Source of the DNA: Eubacteriales bacterium | GTDB taxonomy: Bacteria > Bacillota > Clostridia > Peptostreptococcales > Anaerovoracaceae | Reading direction: 5' to 3' | Assembly: GCA_028692535.1 (NCBI GenBank) | Contig: JAQUXD010000107.1 | Span: 1-5,662 of the forward strand | DNA length: 5,662 nucleotides | Part shown: positions 1-5,662 of the stretch, one piece after another | How positions within the stretch are numbered: position 1 is the first letter of the stretch | How the letters are laid out: each line of letters starts with the position of its first letter | Made by a program: the position numbers and the translations under genes | The notes under the pieces: generated by a model | Told to the model about the DNA's origin: nothing | Database searches by the model: none | The model's input: the letters and a program-made list of their open reading frames with translations, nothing else

Positions 1-51
1 GGCGGAGCCGGGGCGCATGCTGGACTTGGATCGCCCCGGAGGATTCTAACA
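1..51. repeat. GC-rich repeat copy 1 with hairpin
   Basis: First visible copy of a repeat that recurs 99 bp downstream at 100-150; 44 of 51 positions agree. Its centre is a perfect 8-bp inverted repeat, CCGGGGCG (8-15) and CGCCCCGG (32-39), around a 16-nt loop, and the copy ends in TTCTAACA (44-51). The copy begins exactly at the window edge, so the unit or array may extend leftwards. The repeat class is not recognised: a dispersed palindromic element or a structured RNA are both possible. Confidence 0.75.
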
Positions 52-99
52 CCTCCGGCGCCGAAGCCGCAAGGCCGTTTTGTCCGCGGCCAGGAATGG

Positions 100-150
100 G
101 GCGGAGCCGGGGCTCTTGCGGAACTTGGGTCGCCCCGGGGGTTTCTAACA
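100..150. repeat. GC-rich repeat copy 2 with hairpin
   Basis: Second copy of the element seen at 1-51. The stem arms CCGGGGC (107-113) and GCCCCGG (132-138) are kept as a 7-bp inverted repeat, while five of the seven differences between the copies fall between those arms and two fall outside; the final TTCTAACA is identical. The spacer between copies (52-99) carries a second, weaker inverted repeat, GGCCG (73-77) and CGGCC (87-91). The sequence after copy 2 resembles that spacer only faintly, so this looks like the right end of the array. Confidence 0.75.
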
Positions 151-304
151 GTCGCGCCGGGCGGGCGGCGGAATGTTTGCCGGCTGCAAATGAAAAGAGT
201 GCGCTTCGGATGAAAAAATAAGGTAAAGTTGCCTTGAGGAAGAAATAAATGTAGCGGCGGTGATCGGAGAAAAGCGCCGATAAGCGGCGGCAGATACGAA
301 ACAT
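151..304. other. Intergenic stretch, no gene recognised
   Basis: Transition from the GC-rich repeats to the AT-rich control region. No credible gene with a start and ribosome binding site is visible on either strand. The only structure seen is minor: AGCGGCGG occurs twice, 30 bp apart (253-260 and 283-290), and a weak 5-bp inverted repeat ATCGG/CCGAT (263-267, 277-281) lies between them. No U-tracted terminator for an upstream gene was found. Confidence 0.5.
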
Positions 305-323
305 CCATAACTTTAGGTTATGG
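305..323. promoter_or_regulatory. Inverted repeat, possible LysR-type operator
   Basis: CCATAAC (305-311), a 5-nt spacer TTTAG, then GTTATGG (317-323): a perfect 7-bp-arm inverted repeat. It contains the T-N11-A arrangement (T308 to A320) typical of LysR-type regulator sites. Its centre lies about 85 bp upstream of the predicted transcription start, a usual zone for an upstream recognition site. No regulator gene is inside the window, so the binding protein is unknown; another dimeric regulator could use it. Confidence 0.5.
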
Positions 324-340
324 GGGCATTTATATTATAT

Positions 341-358
341 ATAGGAGATATCTCCTAT
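341..358. promoter_or_regulatory. Perfect 18-bp palindrome beside the promoter
   Basis: ATAGGAGATATCTCCTAT is a perfect 18-bp palindrome. With a single T:T mismatch it extends to a 28-bp symmetric site (336-363). It ends 5 bp before the predicted -35 box and is centred near position -50 relative to the predicted start, which suits a dimeric regulator contacting polymerase or blocking its access. It has no unpaired loop and no T-run, so it reads as a protein-binding site rather than a terminator. The regulator is not identifiable. Confidence 0.6.
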
Positions 359-363
359 TTATA

Positions 364-392
364 TTGACGGTGATTTTATGAATGCATATACT
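364..392 (+). promoter_or_regulatory. Housekeeping-sigma promoter for the operon
   Basis: A -35 box TTGACG (364-369) and a -10 box TATACT (387-392) are separated by exactly 17 bp, close to the SigA/sigma-70 consensus. Transcription would start near 398-400, giving a leader of about 40 nt before the CN hydrolase start at 439. The position between the palindrome and the first ribosome binding site fits a regulated promoter for the whole hydrolase-transporter cluster. Confidence 0.65.
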
Positions 393-428
393 TAAATTGA
401 TATAGAATTGCTCGCCATAGCTATAAAT

Positions 429-432
429 GGAG
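429..432 (+). promoter_or_regulatory. Ribosome binding site that fixes the start at 439
   Basis: GGAG (429-432) lies 6 nt before the ATG at 439. The in-frame ATG at 427 overlaps this site and has no Shine-Dalgarno sequence of its own (upstream is AT-rich, CTATAA). The protein from 439 begins MKLALIQMR, a typical first beta-strand of a nitrilase-fold domain, which supports 439 over 427. Confidence 0.75.
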
Positions 433-438
433 AAAGAC

Positions 439-2013
439 ATGAAACTCGCACTCATACAGATGCGCACAGAACCCGTTTCGCAGCACCGGACCACGGCGGT
501 GCGAATCGTAGAATTGATCCGTAAGGCCGGCGAAGGTCGTCCGGATCTGGTCGTGCTGCCCGAGTGCGCCTATCCGTCCTACATGCTTTATTCCGATCCG
601 GAAGCCTGGAAATCGGCTCAGGCAAACACCGAAGACATACTTGTCCGGGTGGGACGACTTGCAGCAGAGTATAGCATGTACATTGTGATGGGCATCGCGT
701 TGACGGAAGGCGATGCATTGTACAATGCCGCCGTGGTTTGGGATCGGGAAGGCCGGGAGATCGGTCGGGCCCGCAAGTCCAATCTATGGCATTTTGACGG
801 CAAGTGGTTCGACGCGGGGCAGACCTCAGAGGTGTACGACACGGAATTCGGTCCCATGGGCGTGATGGTCTGTGCCGACGGACGCATACCGGAGATCGCG
901 GGAATGCTCCGCGCCAAGGGCGCGAAGCTGATCGTCGATCCGGTAAACCTGGTGGCCGCCGCTGCGACCCCGGAGCAGCTGTCGAACCAGCAATACGAAT
1001 TTATCCTGCCTGCCCGGGCCAAAGAGAACGGCGTGTTCATCGCCGTGGCCGACAAGTGCGGCGTGGAAGAGGATATGGTCACCTGTTTGGGGCGGAGCTT
1101 TGTGACGGATCCGGAGGGAAAGATCCTTGCGGAGTGTTCTCCGGACAAGGAGGAGATCCTTTTTGTCGATATCGATCTCTCCGAATGTAAGGAAATCCCG
1201 GAAAAGCGCCCGGCGCTTTACGAGGCCGTGGTGACGCCCACGGAAGAACTACCCGTTACCCGAGACATTCAGGCAGCCTATACCATGGATGAACTGAATC
1301 TGTATACGCTGCTCGTTCGCTACTCTTACGCGTCCAAGGAAGAGTACATCGAGAAAGCAATGAGATATCTTCGCAACGGTCAGATCGCTTCGGCGGACCT
1401 GATCGTGCTGCCCGAGCTGGAGGAAGAATTCCGGCTGGACGACGCGCTGACGGAGACCGTCAGCAAAGCCCTGGAAGGGGACACCGTGGCGGCTTTGGCC
1501 GGCCGCATCGACACCGGCAAAGGGCCGGCCCGCGTCGTCCGCTTCCTCACCTCGAAAGGCCTCCTCGGCGCCCTGCAGTCCACCCACTGCGCGGGCGTGC
1601 AGAACGCAGACAGCATTGAAGTACTCTCTCTGACCCCATCCATCAAGATCGCCGTCCTGTTCGACGAAGAGGCGGAGATCCCCGAAATAACCAGAACCGC
1701 AATGCTCAAAGGCGCAGATATTCTCCTCTGCTACGACGGAAGCAGCAACCCTATGCGGATCAAGACCCTCAAGACCAGGGCAGCAGAAAATTCAGTCTTT
1801 TTGATCCGCAGCGCTGCCGTCCAAGGAATCGACACCGGCGCCATCTACAATCCTGCCGGCGGCCAAATCCTCACCACTCTTACCTCCGAGGAACACGCCG
1901 CCGCAGGCTACATCAACACCGCCCTGAGCAAATCCAAGAGCATCGTGCCGGGTACGCACATCGTCCACGGGCGTATCCCGAGCTTTTATAAAAAGGAGCG
2001 AAACCATGAATAA
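439..2013 (+). CDS. Tandem-domain nitrilase-superfamily (CN) hydrolase, likely N-carbamoyl/amide hydrolase
   Basis: A 524-aa cytoplasmic protein when started at 439, about twice the usual 260-330 aa of this family because it holds two nitrilase-fold domains. Domain 1 (about 1-262) shows the catalytic triad: Glu42 in LVVLPE, Lys113 in RARKSNL and Cys145 in GVMVCADGRIPE, plus the conserved RAKENGVF segment near 193-200. Domain 2 (about 286-505) repeats the fold, with LIVLPE (Glu326), RAAENSVF and YNPAGGQIL, but a Gln aligns with the Lys and an Asp (Asp409) with the Cys, so it is probably non-catalytic. Family members hydrolyse nitriles, amides or N-carbamoyl groups. The hydantoinase-like gene directly downstream, overlapping by 8 nt, points to an N-carbamoyl amino acid amidohydrolase or beta-ureidopropionase-like role; this is inference, and a simple amidase is the main alternative. 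No signal peptide or membrane segment is seen. The gene is first in the predicted operon. Confidence 0.85.
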   Translation: MKLALIQMRTEPVSQHRTTAVRIVELIRKAGEGRPDLVVLPECAYPSYMLYSDPEAWKSAQANTEDILVRVGRLAAEYSMYIVMGIALTEGDALYNAAVVWDREGREIGRARKSNLWHFDGKWFDAGQTSEVYDTEFGPMGVMVCADGRIPEIAGMLRAKGAKLIVDPVNLVAAAATPEQLSNQQYEFILPARAKENGVFIAVADKCGVEEDMVTCLGRSFVTDPEGKILAECSPDKEEILFVDIDLSECKEIPEKRPALYEAVVTPTEELPVTRDIQAAYTMDELNLYTLLVRYSYASKEEYIEKAMRYLRNGQIASADLIVLPELEEEFRLDDALTETVSKALEGDTVAALAGRIDTGKGPARVVRFLTSKGLLGALQSTHCAGVQNADSIEVLSLTPSIKIAVLFDEEAEIPEITRTAMLKGADILLCYDGSSNPMRIKTLKTRAAENSVFLIRSAAVQGIDTGAIYNPAGGQILTTLTSEEHAAAGYINTALSKSKSIVPGTHIVHGRIPSFYKKERNHE

Positions 2014-3373
2014 AAAAACGACACTCATCAAAGACGCCGTCGTCGTCACTTCCAAGAACTGCATCCCTGCAGACATTCTGATCAAAGAAGGAAAGATCGA
2101 CGCCCTGCTCACCCCCGGCACCCTCTGTGATGCCGACGAGACCATCGACGCCAAAGGGCGCTATGTGATGCCCGGCTGTGTGGACGGTCACACCCACATG
2201 ATGGATCCGGGCAACACCGACCGGGAAGAATTCTCCACCGGGACCATGGCCGCTGCCGTGGGCGGCACCACCACCATCGTGGATCACCACAGAAACGTGC
2301 CTGCTGTTTACGATGTTCAGGCCCATCTGGAAAAGATTCAATTCCTGGAAGGCAAATCCTGTGTGGACTACGGCTTTATGGGCGGCATTTCCCCCACGAA
2401 CACCAAAGAACTCAAAGCCATGTGGGACGCCGGTGTAGTTTCCTTTAAAACCTTTACCTGCAACCTCCACGGAGTCAAAGCCATGCATACAAGTTATCTG
2501 GTGGAGGCCTTTACCGAAGTAGCCCGCTTCAACGGCACCGTTCTGATCCACTGCGAGGATGACGGGATCTGCCAATACAACGAAGAAAAGCTGAAAGCCG
2601 AAGGCAGAACGGACTACCTGTCCCAGTGGGAATGGCGGTCCAAGCTGGCCGAGCGGATCGCCGCCAAGACCGTGGTGGAAGTGGCCAAAGAAACCGGATG
2701 CCGGGTGATCATCGCCCACGTATCCCAGCCCGAGATCCTGCAGGTGATCCACGAAGCTCAAGAGGAAGGCTACGAGATCTACGCCGAAAGCTGCGCCCAC
2801 TATTTCAACCTGACCGTGGACGATCTGGCAAAGAAAGGTCCCTGGGTCAAATTCACCCCGCCCATGAATACCGCAGAGAAGAAAGAAGAGCTTTGGAAGC
2901 TGTTCGATCGGGGCTACGTGACGACTATGGGTTCGGATCACTGTCCGTACCCCAAATCCGACAAGATCCCCGGTGAAAAGAATATCTGGGATGCGCCCAA
3001 TGGGATCCCCGGTGTGGAAACGTCTTTGAAAGCCATGCTCAATGGCGTCAACGAAGGCCGGACGACCCTGAACCGCATCGTGGAATGCATGTGCGAAAAT
3101 CCCGCCAAAGTCTATGGGCTTTTCCCGCGGAAGGGCCACATCGAAGTCGGCGCCGACGCGGATCTGGTGATCCTGGATATGGAAAAAGTCGAGACCATCC
3201 AAAATGAGAACATCGTCTCCAAGTGTGGATGGTCCGCCTTTGAAGGAAAAACGTTCAAAGGCGCGGCGGACACGGTTCTCCTGCGGGGCCGCGTGATCGC
3301 AGAAGGCGGCGCGTTCAAAGGCGAAGTCGGTTACGGAAAGTTTACAGGCAGGGAAGAGTCCTGTCTGAAATAG
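2006..3373 (+). CDS. Cyclic amidohydrolase (hydantoinase/allantoinase/dihydropyrimidinase family)
   Basis: A 455-aa cytoplasmic metalloenzyme of normal family length, expected to hydrolyse a cyclic amide or ureide ring. The full binuclear metal set is visible: His62 and His64 in DGHTH, Lys148 (the residue carboxylated in this family) in SFKTF, His182 in IHCED, His238 in AHVS and Asp311 in GSDHCP. Other family marks are ESCAHYF (261-267), KFTPPMN (282-288), NGIPGVETSL (332-341) and the C-terminal cap strands GADADLVIL and LLRGRVI. The ending, GGAFKGEVGYGKFTGR, resembles D-hydantoinases, whereas DPG after HTH, SFKTFTCN and IHCED resemble allantoinases or dihydroorotases. The Tyr that follows the metal Lys by five residues in hydantoinases is Asn153 here. 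Substrate is therefore open: hydantoin, dihydropyrimidine, allantoin-like or another cyclic imide. GGAG at 1995-1998 sits 7 nt before the ATG, inside the end of the preceding gene, which implies translational coupling. Pairing with a CN hydrolase suggests two consecutive hydrolytic steps. Confidence 0.9.
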   Translation: MNKKTTLIKDAVVVTSKNCIPADILIKEGKIDALLTPGTLCDADETIDAKGRYVMPGCVDGHTHMMDPGNTDREEFSTGTMAAAVGGTTTIVDHHRNVPAVYDVQAHLEKIQFLEGKSCVDYGFMGGISPTNTKELKAMWDAGVVSFKTFTCNLHGVKAMHTSYLVEAFTEVARFNGTVLIHCEDDGICQYNEEKLKAEGRTDYLSQWEWRSKLAERIAAKTVVEVAKETGCRVIIAHVSQPEILQVIHEAQEEGYEIYAESCAHYFNLTVDDLAKKGPWVKFTPPMNTAEKKEELWKLFDRGYVTTMGSDHCPYPKSDKIPGEKNIWDAPNGIPGVETSLKAMLNGVNEGRTTLNRIVECMCENPAKVYGLFPRKGHIEVGADADLVILDMEKVETIQNENIVSKCGWSAFEGKTFKGAADTVLLRGRVIAEGGAFKGEVGYGKFTGREESCLK

Positions 3374-3392
3374 CCATCCAAGGAGGCGCTTC

Positions 3393-3932
3393 ATGGATAC
3401 TCAAACGAAAACGAAAAATAAAAAATCCGTATTCGAAAAGCTGAACAGTGCCATCATAACCTTTGAGCACTATGCCATAGCATCCGGAATGATTTTGATC
3501 TCCGTCATTATCTTCATCAATGTCATTGGCAGATATTTTTTCGACACTTCGTTCACATGGCCGGAAGAGCTTTCAAGATACATCATCGTTGCGGTTACGT
3601 TTATCGGCCTCAGTGCCTGTGCCAGAGATAATATTCATGTCAGTGTGGATATTCTGTCCAACAAGCTAAAGGGACGGGCAGCCTGGGCTCAGCAAGTCGT
3701 TATCAATTTGATTTGTATTGCGTTAGCTGCGTATCTGTCTGTCATCAGCATCAGGTTTACCGGATTGCAATATCTCGGTGGCAATGTGAGCGTCGCTTTG
3801 CCGATCCCGACCTGGGTGCTGTATCTGTCTGTCAGCATCGGATTTGTTTTGGCCACTTATACCTACAGCGTAAAAACAGTTCAATTGATCAAGAATAAAA
3901 AGGACTGGGAAACGAAAGAGGTGGAAAAATGA
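3393..3932 (+). CDS. dctQ: TRAP transporter small permease (DctQ family)
   Basis: A 179-aa inner-membrane protein with four predicted membrane segments (about 28-48, 60-78, 99-121 and 140-160) and a Lys-rich cytoplasmic N-terminus, the usual DctQ size and topology. The family signature is clear: NVIGRYFF (43-50), then FTWPEELSRYI (54-64), and ALPIPTWVLY before the last helix. DctQ pairs with the large permease DctM in cation-gradient-driven TRAP uptake. AGGAGG (3381-3386) lies 6 nt before the ATG, and the gap after the amidohydrolase is only 19 nt, so the transporter is probably co-transcribed with the two hydrolases. The gene overlaps dctM by 4 nt (ATGA). The symbol is a family name and does not imply a dicarboxylate substrate. 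Confidence 0.93.
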   Translation: MDTQTKTKNKKSVFEKLNSAIITFEHYAIASGMILISVIIFINVIGRYFFDTSFTWPEELSRYIIVAVTFIGLSACARDNIHVSVDILSNKLKGRAAWAQQVVINLICIALAAYLSVISIRFTGLQYLGGNVSVALPIPTWVLYLSVSIGFVLATYTYSVKTVQLIKNKKDWETKEVEK

Positions 3933-5203
3933 TAGAAATCGTTGGATTGCTGTTTATCATTTTGATACTGCTTGGCGTTCCGATTTACGCAGCGATCGTG
4001 ATTCCCAGCATTGTGGGGTTGCTGATCAGCTTCCCCCATATGGATATGGTGCTGATCATCCAGAAGATGGTCAATGGCGTAGACGTGTTTTCCCTGTTGG
4101 CGATCCCCTTCTTTATGTTTGCGGCCGACATCATGTCAAGGGGCAATATCGGCAGCAAGCTGATCAACTTTGCCAAAGTGCTGGTGGGCCACTTCCATGG
4201 CGGCTTGGCCATTACGACGATCCTTACCTGCACGATCTTCGGCGCCATATCCGGCGCAGGTCCGGCCGCGGTGGTTGCGTTGGGACCGCTCCTCTATCCG
4301 GCCTTGCTCAAAGCAGGATACGGAAACAAGGAGTCCATGGGCTGTATTACGTCCAGCAGCACCCTGGCCATGCTCGTGCCCCCGGGCATTGCCATGATCT
4401 TGTATGGCGTCAGCGCGAACGTTTCCATCGGCAAGCTCTTTATGTCTGGACTCTTCATCGGGATCATCTGCGCGATTTTATTCAGTGCCTACGCCTTTGT
4501 AGACGCAATACGGAAAAATATCCCGAGAGACAAACGGGCAACCGTCAAAGAGAAACTCGTGGCAACGAAAAATGCATTTTGGGCCTTGGGGCTGCCTGTC
4601 ATTATTCTGGTGGGCATCTACGCCGGGATCATGACACCCACAGAAGCGGCGGCCATCGCTGTAGGGTATGTATTCCTGGTGGAATTCTTCATCTATAAAT
4701 CGATGACATTAAAAGAATTCGCGGCAACGGCGCGGCAATCAGGCAAGATGGTTGCGATGATCTTTATCCTGATCGCATCAGGTTCTTTGCTGGCCTATCT
4801 TTTCAATGCGGCGCAGATTCCCCAGGCATTGGTGCAACTGGCAACGGGGCGATCCGAGATATTGGTTCTGCTCATGATCAACCTGCTGCTGTTCCTGGCC
4901 GGAATGATCATCGATCCCAACTCCATCATCATCGTTTTTACACCGCTGATCTATCCGTTGGCCATGAGCATCGGCGTTCACCCCATCCATTTGGGGATGA
5001 TGATCGTTTTCAGCTGCGCCATCGGCATGATCACCCCGCCCTTCGGGCTGAACATCTTTGTTGCGCAGGGCACCTTCCGTCAGCCCTACACGAAAATAGT
5101 ACAATCCCTGTATCCCTACATCCTGTTGATGGTGGTGCTGTTGTTGTTTGTGATCTTCGTACCGGAATTGTCACTGTTGATCCCCAACAGAATGACGATA
5201 TGA
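3929..5203 (+). CDS. dctM: TRAP transporter large permease (DctM family)
   Basis: A 424-aa, highly hydrophobic polytopic membrane protein of standard DctM length with about 11-13 membrane segments. It forms the translocation channel and uses a Na+ or H+ gradient. Family motifs in order: GVPIYAAIVIPS (16-27), LLAIPFFMFAADIMSRG (56-72), FGAISGAGPAAVVALGP (104-120), MLVPPGIAMILYGVSANVSIGKLF (from 148), GIMTPTEAAAIAVGY (233-247), DPNSIIIVFTPLIYPLA (329-345) and MITPPFGLNIFVAQG (367-381). The second half repeats the pseudo-symmetry known for this family. A GAGGTGG (3918-3924) within the end of dctQ serves as ribosome binding site, and the ATGA overlap indicates coupled synthesis of the two permeases. 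Nothing is broken or missing. The transported compound cannot be inferred from the permease alone; the upstream hydrolases suggest a cyclic ureide or a related anion. Confidence 0.95.
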   Translation: MIEIVGLLFIILILLGVPIYAAIVIPSIVGLLISFPHMDMVLIIQKMVNGVDVFSLLAIPFFMFAADIMSRGNIGSKLINFAKVLVGHFHGGLAITTILTCTIFGAISGAGPAAVVALGPLLYPALLKAGYGNKESMGCITSSSTLAMLVPPGIAMILYGVSANVSIGKLFMSGLFIGIICAILFSAYAFVDAIRKNIPRDKRATVKEKLVATKNAFWALGLPVIILVGIYAGIMTPTEAAAIAVGYVFLVEFFIYKSMTLKEFAATARQSGKMVAMIFILIASGSLLAYLFNAAQIPQALVQLATGRSEILVLLMINLLLFLAGMIIDPNSIIIVFTPLIYPLAMSIGVHPIHLGMMIVFSCAIGMITPPFGLNIFVAQGTFRQPYTKIVQSLYPYILLMVVLLLFVIFVPELSLLIPNRMTI

Positions 5204-5313
5204 TTTCCACAAGAGGTACGCTGAATATATTTGATGCTATTGTATAAGCATATAAAAAAGGTTTCACTGAAGTTTATGATTCAATCGTTACGAAAAGTGA
5301 CAGGAGGAAAGTT

Positions 5314-5662
5314 ATGAAAAAGAAGTATCTCATACTATTGGCATTGGTATTGGTCTTTGCCATGCTGTTACCCGGTTGCGGCGGTGGCGCTGCAGAGGGT
5401 GAAGGAGAAGGAGAAGCCACAGAACCTATCATCATGAAAATCAGCCATGTCGGCGCGCCGGATACAGAAAGAGACCGGGGAGCTCAGAAAATCAAAGAAA
5501 TCGTAGAAGAAAAATCGGGCGGAAGAATCGAAGCACAGATCTATCCTTCCAGCCAGCTGGGCGGACAAAGAGACCAGGTGGAAGGCGTTCAATTCGGCAA
5601 CATCGAAATGTCCATCGTGCCGACTTCCTATCTGGGAAGTTCCGTCCCCATGATCACATTGC
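5314..5662 (+). CDS. dctP: TRAP transporter substrate-binding lipoprotein (DctP family), 3' truncated by window edge
   Basis: The first 116 codons of an extracellular solute receptor, usually about 330-350 aa; it is open to the last base, so the truncation is only the window edge. Residues 1-21 are a signal peptide (MKKK, then a hydrophobic core) ending in the lipobox LPGC, with Cys22 as the lipidated residue, so the protein is membrane-anchored. A flexible Gly/Ala/Glu linker with alternating GE (29-34) follows. The mature domain begins near IIMKISHV (39-46) and shows the DctP hallmark YPSSQLGGQRDQVEGV (77-92) and GNIEMSIV (95-102). AGGAGG (5302-5307) lies 6 nt before the ATG. The 110-nt gap after dctM is AT-rich, with no clear terminator; a separate weak promoter there is possible but not convincing. 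The Arg that usually binds a substrate carboxylate lies beyond the window. Confidence 0.92.
   Translation, partial: MKKKYLILLALVLVFAMLLPGCGGGAAEGEGEGEATEPIIMKISHVGAPDTERDRGAQKIKEIVEEKSGGRIEAQIYPSSQLGGQRDQVEGVQFGNIEMSIVPTSYLGSSVPMITL

Noticed and set aside
1..150. CRISPR array
   Set aside because: Only two imperfect copies of about 51 bp with a 48-bp gap are visible, both GC-rich and divergent, with no cas genes; this does not fit CRISPR repeat regularity.
417..424. 8-bp palindrome ATAGCTAT in the leader
   Set aside because: Too short to be meaningful in AT-rich sequence, and no extension of symmetry is seen.
427..438. ATG at 427 as the start of the CN hydrolase
   Set aside because: It overlaps the GGAG that serves the ATG at 439 and has no Shine-Dalgarno sequence upstream; the extra four residues (MEKD) precede the usual family start.
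618..1148. Open frame (176 codons) on the - strand
   Set aside because: Antisense to the catalytic first domain of the CN hydrolase, Ser/Pro/Thr/Arg-rich, with no domain and no ribosome binding site recognised.
804..1190. Open frame (128 codons) on the + strand in another frame
   Set aside because: Arg- and Gly-rich shadow frame wholly inside the CN hydrolase, whose own frame carries the catalytic motifs.
1913..3394. Long open frame (493 codons) on the - strand
   Set aside because: It lies antisense across the amidohydrolase, whose metal-site motifs are complete. The product is a low-complexity mix rich in Gly, His and Phe, with no recognisable domain; it is a by-product of the codon bias of the real gene.
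5231..5300. Promoter, operator or terminator between dctM and dctP
   Set aside because: TTGATG (5231) and TATGAT (5275) are not correctly spaced for a promoter, ATGCT-N8-AGCAT (5234-5251) has only 5-bp arms, and no stem followed by a T-run exists. None is strong enough to call.

Overview
This window holds an upstream regulatory and repeat region followed by one convergently organised, single-strand gene cluster, all on the + strand. In order: a nitrilase-superfamily (carbon-nitrogen) hydrolase, a binuclear-metal cyclic amidohydrolase of the hydantoinase/allantoinase/dihydropyrimidinase group, and a tripartite TRAP transporter (small permease DctQ, large permease DctM, and the start of the extracellular solute receptor DctP, which runs off the right edge). 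The genes overlap or nearly touch (8-nt overlap, 19-nt gap, 4-nt overlap, 110-nt gap) and each has a good ribosome binding site, so they look like one operon read from a promoter at about 364-392.

Organism: the receptor is a lipoprotein with a short Lys-rich signal and an LPGC lipobox, the Shine-Dalgarno sequences are strong (AGGAGG, GGAG), and coding GC is moderate. This suggests an anaerobic Firmicute of the Clostridia; Synergistota or another TRAP-rich anaerobic group cannot be excluded. No taxonomic marker is present.

Layout. 1-150: two copies of a GC-rich repeat with a 99-bp period, each carrying a strong inverted repeat; the array may continue left of the window. 151-300: no recognisable gene. 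301-438: AT-rich control region with a 7-bp-arm inverted repeat fitting the LysR T-N11-A pattern, a perfect 18-bp palindrome directly upstream of a -35 box, a 17-bp-spaced promoter and a ribosome binding site. 439-2013: tandem-domain CN hydrolase whose second domain has lost the catalytic Lys and Cys. 2006-3373: amidohydrolase with a complete metal site. 3393-5203: TRAP permeases. 5314-5662: partial receptor.

How they may work together (inference): the TRAP system imports a cyclic ureide, imide or related small anion using a cation gradient, the amidohydrolase opens the ring, and the CN hydrolase cleaves the resulting N-carbamoyl or amide group to release ammonia and an amino or organic acid. 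The exact substrate cannot be read from the sequence; departures from the textbook hydantoinase active site suggest that it is not an ordinary dihydropyrimidine.
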